From positions 1 to 48,553 of the forward strand of contig JAACWH010000042.1 in NCBI GenBank assembly GCA_009991425.1: a DNA stretch of 48,553 nucleotides, read 5' to 3'. The notes beneath the pieces are model-generated. The model worked only from the letters and a program-made list of their open reading frames with translations, did not search any database and was not told the DNA's origin. The DNA is from Leptospira sp. (GTDB taxonomy: Bacteria > Spirochaetota > Leptospiria > Leptospirales > Leptospiraceae). Within the stretch, counting starts at the first letter, position 1. Each line of letters opens with the position of its first letter. Positions 37,542 to 46,541 of the stretch are shown piece by piece. The translations under genes were made by a program, and so were the position numbers.

Positions 37542-38306
37542 TTAAAAGCTAAATGAATAGGACATTTCAACTAATCTATTATGAGCACTTGTATCTTGAA
37601 CCGACCCTACCATTCGATACAATCTTGTAACTGCTAAAGCTCCGATCAATGTCCCAGCATCTGGTCCTTTAAGTAACTCAGGTGGGCCTCTTCGATTCAA
37701 AAGATTATCCCATAGACTTTTGCGAGGAGCCTTGTCTTTCACGTAAGCGTAAGCTCCACCAACCAAAACAAGGTCTGTAAGAAAATAAGCCGTTGCTGCC
37801 CAAAATGTATCTCTAAAATTATAAAGTGGCGAATTCGTTGAATTATAAATAACACTCATAGATGGTTGGATTAAATTCAAACCTTGGGAAATGGCATGGC
37901 TCTTTCTTTCTAATTGACGCATATCTTCTGTGGGAGGATTCTTAAGTAATTCCGCTTCAATAATTTGTTTCCAAACTTTTTCTTGGCCACGATCTGAACT
38001 CTCAATTCGAATGATTGATTCAACTGATCTTTGACTCATACGTCCAATGTAAATTTTGTAATCAAATGGAGAAATTGTCTTATCTTGGTATTTCTTTATA
38101 AATCCACCAGTCTTTGGATCTTCATAAAAATCATCAGGATTTATCTTATTCAGTATCGCAAGAATTTTAACATTCGCATCATCTGTGCTAATCGGAACTT
38201 CAATTACTTCAGCTGAGAATAGAGATCCTAGAGGAAATAAAATTATTCCTAATAAAAATGGAATAGCATAATGAAATCCCATCTGCTTCTTTTTCAAAAA
38301 ACTCAT
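37542..38306 (-). CDS. secreted protein of unknown function, coupled to CPBP protease
   Basis: A 254-residue protein starting 'MSFLKKKQMGFHYAIPFLLG', with a signal peptide ending near 'GSLFSAEV'. The mature part is not recognised; 'DTFWAATAYFLTDLVLVGGAY' looks like one more membrane helix about residue 165. The frame stays open 68 codons further upstream, but that stretch is antisense-like sequence inside the CPBP gene. ATG at 38306 overlaps the CPBP stop as ATGA, showing translational coupling. The two products probably act together at the membrane. Confidence 0.75.
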   Translation of the reverse strand: MSFLKKKQMGFHYAIPFLLGIILFPLGSLFSAEVIEVPISTDDANVKILAILNKINPDDFYEDPKTGGFIKKYQDKTISPFDYKIYIGRMSQRSVESIIRIESSDRGQEKVWKQIIEAELLKNPPTEDMRQLERKSHAISQGLNLIQPSMSVIYNSTNSPLYNFRDTFWAATAYFLTDLVLVGGAYAYVKDKAPRKSLWDNLLNRRGPPELLKGPDAGTLIGALAVTRLYRMVGSVQDTSAHNRLVEMSYSFSF

Positions 38307-39190
38307 GTGATCTGATCTCCCAAAAAGAATGCTAAGATTAACGTGATTGAATTGTAAACAGCATGTGCAGTAATAGGAACCCAAATATTTCCCGTTTGGA
38401 TATATAAATATCCAAAGTAAGCACCAACTCCAGAAAGAATTACTGGAATTATCATCGAAGCTTCTGGCGAAAAATGCAAAGCACCAAAAAGTATAGATGT
38501 AATTATCCAACCTTCTCTAACTAAACCTTTGGAAACAAAATGTTTCAAAAGCATCCCTCGGAAGAACCATTCCTCAATTAAACCAGTAAATAATCCTACA
38601 CTATAAACAGACCAAGCGAGTAGAGTTGAGTTTCCTTGGAGGTTTTTAAAAAGCATGGTTTGGAATTCGTTATTTTCCGGTTTTAAATCTATTATAATTA
38701 GAAACATTCCTACTAAAGAAACTATGCCGAATATTCCAATACCAGCTAGTGCACCTGCTGCTATTTGGTTCAGTTGAAACTTATCTTCTAATTTGGAAAT
38801 AGGAATCTTCAACCAACGAGAAAGTATTAAATACCCAGGAAGAAGGAAGGCAAGAACCCACATCAAACTTGACCAAAACAAAACTCCCTGTCTTTCTAGA
38901 AATATTATGTTATAGTATTTTTTACTTACTGCTTCTGGTTGTGTTTCAAATTCAGTAACTAATTCGGCTGTTGCATCCTTTTGGATTTGAGAAATTTCAT
39001 CAAAGGATTTACCCACCATTTCTTCTGTAGGAATCTTATCCTGAAGAAGAATGAATTGCATAGTTGATTGTAATAGAACCAAAAGTAGCAATTGACCCAT
39101 AAAGATGATCCCAAGATGAATGAGAAGAATGATAACAGGTTCAGATTTCTGGACTGGGGTGGGAAGAGTCGGTTTGTCCGTTTCGATCAT
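38303..39190 (-). CDS. CPBP-family intramembrane metalloprotease
   Basis: A polytopic 295-residue membrane protein. The Abi/CPBP motifs are present: 'EEWFFRG' (Glu206, Glu207, Arg211; EExxxR), 'ILFGALHF' with the second metal ligand His, and 'HAVYNS' (HxxxN). Family members cleave prenylated or other membrane peptides, or have lost protease function and work in bacteriocin immunity. The residues here look intact. The 3' end overlaps the secreted-protein gene by 4 bp. The substrate is unknown. Confidence 0.85.
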   Translation of the reverse strand: MIETDKPTLPTPVQKSEPVIILLIHLGIIFMGQLLLLVLLQSTMQFILLQDKIPTEEMVGKSFDEISQIQKDATAELVTEFETQPEAVSKKYYNIIFLERQGVLFWSSLMWVLAFLLPGYLILSRWLKIPISKLEDKFQLNQIAAGALAGIGIFGIVSLVGMFLIIIDLKPENNEFQTMLFKNLQGNSTLLAWSVYSVGLFTGLIEEWFFRGMLLKHFVSKGLVREGWIITSILFGALHFSPEASMIIPVILSGVGAYFGYLYIQTGNIWVPITAHAVYNSITLILAFFLGDQIT

Positions 39191-39263
39191 GGCTTTGATT
39201 CCATGCTCATTTCTTAGTTTTTGACGTCATTGATTTTTTGGAACTGTCCGATATTGAAACTAT

Positions 39264-40217
39264 ATGGAAGACTTATGTCGTTTGAGATATCTGAGAAAAT
39301 TTCTAAAAAGTAGATTTTTCCCATTTAAGAATTTTGTAATTCTTTCTTTAACTTACATAATTTTAATTAATCAACTTTATTCAAATCCTATACTACTTGC
39401 CAATTTAGAATACAGCAATCCAAACTTAAAATCACTTCGTGAAGATGTAAAAGATAATCTAAAAGCCTCTCGTTCTAGAAATTCCCAACACAAGCTAACT
39501 AGGTTAGAATTTTATACTTATAAGGTACAAAAGTCAGATAATTTTTTTACCATCATGGCAAGAACTGGGATGAATTTAGATACCCTATCCTCGGTCAACA
39601 ACCTAGCATCCCCTCATGATTTGAGTACAGGTCAAAAAATGTTGATTCCCAATATGCGAGGAATTTTTTCCCAAAAAGAAAATCAAAACGAATCCGAAGA
39701 AAATAAAAATGAAATTGCTAAAGATTTCAAGATTCCTGCGGAAAAATTAATTTTTGATCCCAATAGATCTCAATGGTTTATTCCAGGTGGCGAACTTATT
39801 GGAAAAGAGAAAATGTTTTTCTATGGATTTGCTTTTTCCAAACCATTACTAGAAGGAAGACTATCTTCAGGTTTTGGAAAACGAAATGATCCTTTTACTA
39901 ACAAGCTCACCTTTCATGGAGGGGTTGATCTTGCTGCTCCCAAAGGAACTGCTGTTTATGCATCCGCAGATGGAAAAGTAGATTTCCAAGGCAAACAAGG
40001 TGGGTATGGAAACTTGATTATCTTAAAACATGAATTAGGTTATGAATCTCGATATGGTCACCTCAGTAAAATTTTAGTTAAGAAAGGAAATAAAATAAAA
40101 AAAGGAGATAAGATTGGAGAAGTAGGTTCTACGGGTAGATCCACTGGCAATCATCTTCATTTTGAAGTAAGACGTTTTTCAAAACGAGAACGACCTGTAT
40201 TTAGAAACCATCGCTAA
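39264..40217 (+). CDS. LysM + M23 (LytM) peptidoglycan endopeptidase
   Basis: A 317-residue envelope protein with one N-terminal membrane/signal segment (about 22-45), a LysM domain ('YKVQKSDNFFTIMARTGMNL', about 90-130), and a C-terminal M23 domain. Zinc ligands are visible: His218 and Asp222 in 'FHGGVDLAAP', and His299 with His297 in 'HLHFE'. The presence of all of these suggests an active cross-link hydrolase. It is followed by a polysaccharide deacetylase gene 51 bp on, so a cell-wall remodelling pair is likely. A divergent gap with the CPBP gene gives no clear promoter. Confidence 0.9.
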   Translation: MEDLCRLRYLRKFLKSRFFPFKNFVILSLTYIILINQLYSNPILLANLEYSNPNLKSLREDVKDNLKASRSRNSQHKLTRLEFYTYKVQKSDNFFTIMARTGMNLDTLSSVNNLASPHDLSTGQKMLIPNMRGIFSQKENQNESEENKNEIAKDFKIPAEKLIFDPNRSQWFIPGGELIGKEKMFFYGFAFSKPLLEGRLSSGFGKRNDPFTNKLTFHGGVDLAAPKGTAVYASADGKVDFQGKQGGYGNLIILKHELGYESRYGHLSKILVKKGNKIKKGDKIGEVGSTGRSTGNHLHFEVRRFSKRERPVFRNHR

Positions 40218-40268
40218 GCAAAATTTTTTACCTAGACAAAATTCCAAGTCTACTTCTTTCTTTCATTT

Positions 40269-41273
40269 GTGTTCTCAAATTTTCGAAATTCCTTTTATCT
40301 TAAAATTCTATTTGTAATAATATCAATAACTTACTCTAAAAATCTATCTTCACAAACGTCAAGGCAAGTAGACGAATTGGGTATGATTCCTATTTTTACA
40401 TACCATAAAATTACTTCAAAAGATAATCTTATGAACAGAAAACCTTCTTCTTTACTGAAAGATTTAGATTATCTTAGAAATAATAAATACTATCTTCTTA
40501 CTGTGGAAGAATTGTATAAAGGTTATATAAACGCACCACTTGGCTATATACCAGCTGTCTTAAGTTTCGATGATTCGCATATTTCCCAGTTTAAGTATTT
40601 GAGTTCCAATAAAATTGATCCCAATTCAGCAATTGGAATCTTAGAAGATTACAAGAAAAAATATCCAACCTTTCGCATCACTGCAATCTTCTTTGTAACT
40701 CCCTGCCAACGTGGACAAAATGAACTCTTTGGCCAGAAGCAATGGATTAATAAAAAACTTTCCTTCCTTTTAGAAAATAGTTACGAAATAGGAAATCATT
40801 CTTGTTCACATCCTAATTATCAAACTACCTCAATCGAAAGAATTCAATCAGATCTTAATCTCTCCCAGACTAAAATAAATACTTACCTTCCAAACTTTCA
40901 GTACACTAGCTTAGCTACACCTTATGGAAGTTATCCGAAAAGAAAATTATGGCCGCTTCTTGCAAAATCTTCTAGCAAAAAGCATTCCTATAGACATAAA
41001 CTTATTTTTAGCTATTCGAATCGTTTGAGTCTATCACCTTTCGCTAAAAATTACAATTTGTTTCGAGTCAGTCGTCTTCATGGCTTTGAAGAAGCCTTGC
41101 AATCCTATCGCCAGAAAGTTAGTTCAGGAGAGTGGAAACCTTTTATAAGTGATGGAAATCCTAATTTGGTCACTATTCCAAAAAGTAGAAAAGATGAATT
41201 GAAAATTCGATCCAACAAGAATTTGATCCTTGCACCAAATAGTAAGGACTATTATCCTTGGAAATTGTATTAA
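40269..41273 (+). CDS. polysaccharide deacetylase family protein (NodB-like)
   Basis: A signal-bearing 334-residue protein with NodB-fold motifs: 'IPIFTYHKI', 'AVLSFDDSH' (Asp101, Asp102; catalytic base and metal), and 'GNHSCSHPN' (His177, His181; HxxxH zinc ligands). It probably removes acetyl groups from peptidoglycan or another N-acetylated glycan. A GTG start at 40269 is used, as no ATG lies near. The insertion between the Asp and His motifs is longer than in the smallest family members. The LytM gene upstream supports a wall role. Confidence 0.82.
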   Translation: MFSNFRNSFYLKILFVIISITYSKNLSSQTSRQVDELGMIPIFTYHKITSKDNLMNRKPSSLLKDLDYLRNNKYYLLTVEELYKGYINAPLGYIPAVLSFDDSHISQFKYLSSNKIDPNSAIGILEDYKKKYPTFRITAIFFVTPCQRGQNELFGQKQWINKKLSFLLENSYEIGNHSCSHPNYQTTSIERIQSDLNLSQTKINTYLPNFQYTSLATPYGSYPKRKLWPLLAKSSSKKHSYRHKLIFSYSNRLSLSPFAKNYNLFRVSRLHGFEEALQSYRQKVSSGEWKPFISDGNPNLVTIPKSRKDELKIRSNKNLILAPNSKDYYPWKLY

Positions 41274-41311
41274 AGCAAATTTTCTTAATCTAAATGGTTG
41301 TATTTTTATAT

Positions 41312-41340
41312 AAAATGCAATTCTTTATACAATGCATTTT
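41312..41340. repeat. inverted repeat in the leader of the APH-kinase gene
   Basis: AAAATGCA (41312-41319) and TGCATTTT (41333-41340) are perfect 8-bp arms around 13 bp that include TATACA (41326-41331), a possible -10. It may be an operator over a promoter for the kinase trio, or a weak terminator of the deacetylase gene. Confidence 0.35.
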
Positions 41341-41366
41341 GCAGAAAAATAAACAAGAGCAGGTTT

Positions 41367-42428
41367 ATGGAAAAGAATAAATGGAAGGACACAATTGAAT
41401 CCTATTTAAGTGATTTATGGAAATCTAAAATTGAAATTTCCAATTGGAAAGAACTTTCTGGTGGAGCCTGCCAAGATAACATAGCATTGGATTATTCATC
41501 CACTCCTACATCTGATAAAGCTCAAAACAAATCTTCTTCTCATTCTGAGTTAGTTCTTAGAACAGATAAAGCAGCATCGCTTTTGTCCTCCTTGCCTAAA
41601 AAGGCAGAATTCGAAGTAGCCTTAGAAATCTTTCATACGGGAGCAAAAACTCCAGAACCAATACTTTTTGAAAATGATGAGAAAATCATAGGAAATCCAT
41701 TCTATCTAATGCAAAGAATCACAGGCAATGCAAATGCTAGATTTTTAGTAAAAGATGCGTCTATCAATGCTTATCGAAAAGAAGGTTTAGCAAGAGATCT
41801 TGCAAACAATCTTGCCAAAATACATTCTATCCTACCAAAACAAACTAAGTATTTGAGTGAAGCTACATTATCTCTATTAGGTGGCATTTCTGAAAAAACA
41901 TATATACAAGAATCTGTTCTAGCTCTTAGAAAGACCCTAGCTGAAGTTCCTGAATCCCACCCAGCTATTGAACTCGCATTAAATTGGTTAGATGACCAAG
42001 CCAAAAATTTTACTCCAGATCGAATGGTTCTTGTTCATGGAGATTTTCGTACTGGAAATTTTATGGTAAGTCCAATAGGCTTGGAAGGAATACTAGATTA
42101 TGAGTTTGCCCATTGGGGAGACCGTCATGAGGATGTTGCCTGGCTCTGTATGCGAGATTGGCGATTTGGTAAAGTGAATAAAGAAGTCGGTGGATTTGCA
42201 GACAGGATCGATTTTTTTGCTGAGTATGAAAAAGCATGTGAAATAAAGATTGATCCGAGGAAAGTTACCTTTTGGGAAATTGTTGGAAATCTGCGTTGGG
42301 CCATCGGCTCTATCCAACAAGCTTATCGTCATCTTAGTGGTAAAGACAAGGGTATTGAACTTGCGGCAATTGGAAGGAGAACTAGTGAAATGGAATACGA
42401 AGCTTTGAGGTTGATCAATGCAGGATAA
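41367..42428 (+). CDS. APH-fold phosphotransferase, LvaA/ACAD10-like (probable hydroxyacyl-CoA kinase)
   Basis: A 353-residue kinase with catalytic loop 'VHGDFRTGNFMV' (His224, Asp226, Asn231) and metal motif 'GILDYEFAHWGDRHEDVAWL'. The ATP-site region begins 'WKELSGGACQDNIAL'. The subgroup with 'HEDVAWL' is the one fused or linked to acyl-CoA dehydrogenases (ACAD10/11, LvaA), which phosphorylate 4-hydroxyacyl-CoA. The next gene, overlapping by 11 bp, is a DUF6285 protein, matching the LvaA-LvaB pairing. ATG 41367 is chosen over a TTG-type start at 41298, based on where the conserved region begins. Substrate is inferred. Confidence 0.75.
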   Translation: MEKNKWKDTIESYLSDLWKSKIEISNWKELSGGACQDNIALDYSSTPTSDKAQNKSSSHSELVLRTDKAASLLSSLPKKAEFEVALEIFHTGAKTPEPILFENDEKIIGNPFYLMQRITGNANARFLVKDASINAYRKEGLARDLANNLAKIHSILPKQTKYLSEATLSLLGGISEKTYIQESVLALRKTLAEVPESHPAIELALNWLDDQAKNFTPDRMVLVHGDFRTGNFMVSPIGLEGILDYEFAHWGDRHEDVAWLCMRDWRFGKVNKEVGGFADRIDFFAEYEKACEIKIDPRKVTFWEIVGNLRWAIGSIQQAYRHLSGKDKGIELAAIGRRTSEMEYEALRLINAG

Positions 42429-42897
42429 ACCTACATCAATAGATTTATTAGAAGCAATTCAAGATTTTCTTATGAAAGAAATTATGCCTACCGTTAAAGA
42501 GAAAGATCTACTTTCCTTCAAGACTCTCATCTCCTGGAATATGTTAGGCGTAATCATTAGAGAGATCAAACAAGAAGAACCACTTCTAGAAAAAGAGTTT
42601 TCTTCTCTATTATCTTTATTAGGTGAAAAAGCGGATAAACTGATTCCTAAACTTAAGCAGGAATCCGAAATATTGCCTTCTGAAGATAAATCAAAACCTA
42701 ATAAAAAATCTAATAATACGAATTTCTCTGAACTCAATCTGAATGAGAAAAAGGAAATCGTCTCCCAAGCAAATGAAATCTTAGCGAATCAAATTCGAGA
42801 TCAGAAAATCCTACCTTCCAACCAACAAGTACTGAACCATGTAATGGAAACCTTGAAAGATAAATTAGCCATTTCCAATCCAAGGTATAGTATCTAG
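42418..42897 (+). CDS. DUF6285-like partner protein (LvaB-like)
   Basis: A 159-residue soluble protein. 'SIDLLEAIQDFLMKEIMPTV' at the N-terminus and 'ISWNMLGVIIREI' are the DUF6285 pattern that follows APH-fold kinases in acyl-CoA-linked clusters. In Pseudomonas putida the small protein LvaB is needed with LvaA for 4-hydroxyvaleryl-CoA phosphorylation; I infer the same role here. The middle (about 75-105) is a Lys/Ser/Asn-rich linker not found in the smallest members, and the C-terminal part repeats a helix pattern. It overlaps the kinase gene by 11 bp and abuts the phosphatase gene. Confidence 0.65.
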   Translation: MQDKPTSIDLLEAIQDFLMKEIMPTVKEKDLLSFKTLISWNMLGVIIREIKQEEPLLEKEFSSLLSLLGEKADKLIPKLKQESEILPSEDKSKPNKKSNNTNFSELNLNEKKEIVSQANEILANQIRDQKILPSNQQVLNHVMETLKDKLAISNPRYSI

Positions 42898-43605
42898 ATG
42901 GCTCGAATTTATTTAGTTCGACATGGTCAGGCAAATAGCCTTGGTGCAGAGTATGACCAACTAACAGAATTAGGACATTCTCAAGCTAAATTATTAGGTG
43001 AATATTTTGTTCGCATGCGAATAGAATTCGATTTTGTAGCTTCAGGAACATTACGTAGACAGAAACAAACCTTGGAAGGCATGCTTGCTCCTTTAGGTAG
43101 AGAAGGTTTTTGTTTTCCACCAGCTGAGGAATTCGAGGAGTTAAATGAGTTTGATCCAGGTCTATGGCTTCATATAGCGAATAAAATTCGTAAAGAAGAT
43201 GCTGAATTTGCAAAAACTTTAGAAAGATACAAGGCTCTTCAATCAGCTGGCCGTCCAAGTTCTAGAGAAATATTTTACAAACTCATTCAACGAGTACTGC
43301 GCGAATGGGTGGAAGGCATTCACGATGAACCCTATTCTTTCGATCAATATAAAAATAAGGTCGCCTCAACATTGACTAAGATTCCCCAAGATGCAGGTTC
43401 AATTCTACTTGCCACCTCATCAACTCCAGTAGCGGTTTTATCAGGGCTATCCTTGGGATTAGCAAAAACGGATTTTCTTCCCTTAATGCGTTATATATCC
43501 AATACATCATTGAATATTTTTGATTGGAAAGATGGACAGATAGCACCTATATCCATCAACAGTTACCCACATATCCAAGATCCAGATTTCATGAGTTTAT
43601 TATGA
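42898..43605 (+). CDS. histidine-phosphatase-superfamily protein with second His missing
   Basis: A 235-residue protein with the phosphoglycerate-mutase fold: 'IYLVRHGQANSLGAEYDQLT' includes the nucleophile His9 of the RHG motif, and 'VASGTLRRQKQTLEGML' supplies the phosphate Arg. The second catalytic His, normally in a 'SHGG' loop, is replaced in 'LATSSTPVAVL' (Ser174-Ser175), and an acid donor is unclear, so catalysis may differ. It begins directly after the DUF6285 stop, so the three genes form one unit. Its substrate may be a phosphorylated product of the kinase. Confidence 0.78.
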   Translation: MARIYLVRHGQANSLGAEYDQLTELGHSQAKLLGEYFVRMRIEFDFVASGTLRRQKQTLEGMLAPLGREGFCFPPAEEFEELNEFDPGLWLHIANKIRKEDAEFAKTLERYKALQSAGRPSSREIFYKLIQRVLREWVEGIHDEPYSFDQYKNKVASTLTKIPQDAGSILLATSSTPVAVLSGLSLGLAKTDFLPLMRYISNTSLNIFDWKDGQIAPISINSYPHIQDPDFMSLL

Positions 43606-43615
43606 AAATCTAACT

Positions 43616-44719
43616 ATGGATAAAGGAATTCTCTATTATATTTCATTCTTCGGATGCTTTCTTGCCTTCCTTTTTAGTATAGGATACAAAATTGCACCCA
43701 ACCAAAATTCCAAAAAGAATTTAGTTTCATTATCCTTGCTACTAGTCGGTTTATTTTTATTTCATAATGTATATCTATTTTCTGATTACTTTTTGCAGAT
43801 ACCTTACTTCTATCTTTATCATCTTCCTATTTTATTTTTATTTGGCCCTATACTTTCTCGAATCATTTATCTCTTTCTAGAAGGCGAGATTCCCAGTTGG
43901 CTTAGCAGCAAATGGAATTTACTTCCATTTTTCATCGCTGCAATCTACACTCTTTTAGGATTTTTTGAACCCATTGAATACAAAATCCAAGCTATACAAG
44001 CAATTAGAAAACAATCAAGTGGTAAACTTTTTCAGAGAATAACATTCATCTCCTTTCTAGGTTGTTCATCCTTATTAATTTATATTTTCCGTAGCTTTGT
44101 ACATTTTGTACGAATTTTTCGATTTGAGATAATTTTAAACACAGCCTCCGTAAGATTTCTTTTTCTCATCCTAGGAATGGCAAGTCTTGGTACTTTGGGA
44201 GGTCTATTAATTTCTTTTGGAGAAATCCATATTGGTCTTTCGATAGGAATATTTTTCTTATCTTCTATTGTTCCAACTATTTATTTAATTCAAATGTCTT
44301 ATCCTTCCCTCTTTGAAGAAGTTAAGATCGCAATCCAAGAAGAAAAGAAGTACCTCAATTCTCATTTGAAAAATATAGATACAAAATCGATAGGAATTGA
44401 ACTGCAAAAATTATTTACAGAAGATAAACTTTTCCTCGAGGAAGATCTTAATTTAAGCTCTCTTGCTGATAAAATGCAAATATCTCCTCATCAATTGTCA
44501 GAATACCTCAACACTCAAGTTGGAAAATCTTTCCACAGCTTCATCAATTACTATAGAATTACATATGCTTGTGAGCTTTTGCAGAAGAACACAGATTGGC
44601 CAACAATTCGCATAGCCTATGAATCTGGCTTTCAATCCAAATCTTCCTTTCATGATGCATTCAAAAAAGAAAAAGAGATGACTCCAACTGAATTTCGAAA
44701 GAAAAACAGTCCGAATTGA
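43616..44719 (+). CDS. membrane-bound AraC-family regulator
   Basis: A 367-residue protein with about seven membrane helices in residues 1-235 and an AraC DNA-binding domain at the C-terminus (about 270-365). 'LNLSSLADKMQISPHQLSEY' is the first HTH and 'PTIRIAYESGFQSKSSFHDA' the second. This arrangement of polytopic sensor and AraC output is common in Leptospira. It would sense a membrane or envelope signal and act directly on DNA. It starts 10 bp after the phosphatase gene and lies just before the two hydroxylase genes, the likely targets or co-transcribed genes. Confidence 0.85.
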   Translation: MDKGILYYISFFGCFLAFLFSIGYKIAPNQNSKKNLVSLSLLLVGLFLFHNVYLFSDYFLQIPYFYLYHLPILFLFGPILSRIIYLFLEGEIPSWLSSKWNLLPFFIAAIYTLLGFFEPIEYKIQAIQAIRKQSSGKLFQRITFISFLGCSSLLIYIFRSFVHFVRIFRFEIILNTASVRFLFLILGMASLGTLGGLLISFGEIHIGLSIGIFFLSSIVPTIYLIQMSYPSLFEEVKIAIQEEKKYLNSHLKNIDTKSIGIELQKLFTEDKLFLEEDLNLSSLADKMQISPHQLSEYLNTQVGKSFHSFINYYRITYACELLQKNTDWPTIRIAYESGFQSKSSFHDAFKKEKEMTPTEFRKKNSPN

Positions 44720-44781
44720 TAAGTTCGGTCGACTGCCATCCAACATTCTGTTATGATTAAGATGTATTTCGGAGGATTAAA

Positions 44782-45639
44782 ATGTTTGCATGCGATTTAG
44801 ATTTAAATTGTTTTATGGGTATCTTACGATTCCAATTCGTAATGAATATAATTCGATATTTTCCAATAGCTGGTGGTGTGTTTTTTATCATATGGATATG
44901 GAAAAAAGAATGGTTCCAACCCTTTCGAATTCAATTGAGCTTTCCAAAAAAAGAAAGACTTGTTCATGAGATCAAACAATCCTTCACAACTTTAATTGTA
45001 TTTACTATGGTTGCTGTTACGAACATTATTCTAGCAAAAATGAAAATTATCCCATCGCAGGTATATTTTGATTTCGATAAATTCAGTATAGGATATGCAG
45101 TGTTCAGTTTTGGTTTATTGACTATCTGGCATGAGACTTGGTTCTATTGGATGCATAGACTGGTTCATACAAAAAAGCTATATCATATCATACACTCCGT
45201 TCACCATAAGTCGGTAAACCCTTCCCCACTAGCTGCATATAATTTTCATTATTTGGAAGCGATACTTGAGGCAATCTATCTTCCTATCTTTATTATGTTT
45301 GTTCCTTTAAACTTCAGTGTCTTGATTTTTCATACTTTCTATGCTATGGTATTGAATATTTATTTCCACACAGGTTATGAATTCTACCCACGTGGTTGGG
45401 CTAAGCATCCTATTTTCAAATGGATCAATCCAACAACTCACCATAACTTGCATCATTCGAAATTTCACGGTAATTATAGTCTCTATTTTAATTTCTGGGA
45501 TAGAATCATGGGAACAAATTTTCCACATTATGAAGCTTACTACGAAGAAATCACTTCTCGCAGAGACAAAGCTCTCCAAGAACGAAGAACTAAAAAGAAG
45601 GAATCTACCTCTCAGCCTGAAATTTTAGTTGGTGGGTAA
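44782..45639 (+). CDS. fatty acid hydroxylase / sterol desaturase family protein (copy 1)
   Basis: A di-iron membrane enzyme of 285 residues. Histidine boxes 'HETWFYWMHRLVH' (HxxxxxxxHxxxH-like), 'HSVHHKSVNPSPLAAYNFH' and 'HHNLHHSKFHGNYSLYFNFW' are complete, with about four membrane helices. It inserts oxygen or a double bond into a lipid; the substrate is not evident. A GGAGGA ribosome site lies 5 bp before the ATG, the best in this window. The C-terminal tail is Lys/Glu-rich. A paralogue follows after 49 bp. Confidence 0.85.
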   Translation: MFACDLDLNCFMGILRFQFVMNIIRYFPIAGGVFFIIWIWKKEWFQPFRIQLSFPKKERLVHEIKQSFTTLIVFTMVAVTNIILAKMKIIPSQVYFDFDKFSIGYAVFSFGLLTIWHETWFYWMHRLVHTKKLYHIIHSVHHKSVNPSPLAAYNFHYLEAILEAIYLPIFIMFVPLNFSVLIFHTFYAMVLNIYFHTGYEFYPRGWAKHPIFKWINPTTHHNLHHSKFHGNYSLYFNFWDRIMGTNFPHYEAYYEEITSRRDKALQERRTKKKESTSQPEILVGG

Positions 45640-45688
45640 ATAATAATTCTTAGCTTAGTTAGAAGTTGATCATAAGAAGGAATATTGA

Positions 45689-46471
45689 ATGGAATCACTA
45701 GATTATAATAAATTCGCTTTGGTTTTTTTTGCAAGTTTTGGAATTGCAACTATTCGCTACCTGATTTTTGCAGGAATTGCTTTCTCGCTTTTCTGGGTTC
45801 TATGGAAGAAGAAACTCCAACACAAATGGATCCAACAAGATCGAGTACGAGACAATTCAAAAATCCGTCACGAAATTAAATATTCCTTACTTACTATGAT
45901 TGTGTTTGGTTTCACTGGGATTCTTGTCTTTACGATGAAATCATTGGGTTGGACAATGATTTATAAAGATATTTCTGAATATGGATTACCTTATTTTTTT
46001 GTTAGTTTAATTGCTCTAATATTGTTTCATGATACGTATTTCTATTGGACACATCGAATGATGCACCATCCTAAATTATTCAAAAAAATGCATTTAACAC
46101 ATCATATTTCCACGAATCCATCTCCTTGGGCTGCTTTTGCATTCAATCCTTATGAAGCTGTTGTAGAAGCTGGTATTGTTCCTATTGCTGTTTTATTGTT
46201 TCCACTTCATGGGCTTACAATCTTATTTTTCCTTCTCTATATGACTTTTCTAAATGTGTTAGGTCACTTGGCATTTGAACTTTTCCCCAAGAACTTCTTA
46301 AGAAATCCTATTTTCAAATGGCACAATACTTCAACACACCATAATATGCATCATAGATACTTTCACTGCAATTATGGATTGTATTTCAATTGGTGGGATC
46401 GTTGGATGAATACGAATCATGTGAAATACCAATCTACCTTTGAAGAAGTAGCCTCCAGACAAAAAGTCTAG
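45689..46471 (+). CDS. fatty acid hydroxylase / sterol desaturase family protein (copy 2)
   Basis: A 260-residue paralogue of the preceding gene with equivalent boxes 'HDTYFYWTHRMMHH', 'HLTHHISTNPSPWAAFAFN' and 'HHNMHHRYFHCNYGLYFNWW'. The two share 'FKW...THHN.HH..FH.NY.LYFN.WDR.M.TN' at the end, so they arose by tandem duplication or capture of close homologues. Differences in the N-terminal helices suggest different lipid substrates. AAGGA precedes the ATG. They may hydroxylate successive positions or different lipids. Confidence 0.85.
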   Translation: MESLDYNKFALVFFASFGIATIRYLIFAGIAFSLFWVLWKKKLQHKWIQQDRVRDNSKIRHEIKYSLLTMIVFGFTGILVFTMKSLGWTMIYKDISEYGLPYFFVSLIALILFHDTYFYWTHRMMHHPKLFKKMHLTHHISTNPSPWAAFAFNPYEAVVEAGIVPIAVLLFPLHGLTILFFLLYMTFLNVLGHLAFELFPKNFLRNPIFKWHNTSTHHNMHHRYFHCNYGLYFNWWDRWMNTNHVKYQSTFEEVASRQKV

Positions 46472-46541
46472 ACCAATTTCTAAGGAAAATAATCAATAAA
46501 ACTTTACAAAACCTATAACATAAAAAATCTATAACTAAAAA

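Noticed and set aside
38307..38510. 68-codon N-terminal extension of the gene at 37542
   Set aside because: It runs antisense-frame through the CPBP protease gene, lacks protein-like conservation, and the ATGA overlap with a signal peptide at 38306 is a far better start.
45377..45628. 83-codon plus-strand frame inside the first hydroxylase gene
   Set aside because: It lies wholly inside a gene with complete histidine boxes in another frame and has no family features.
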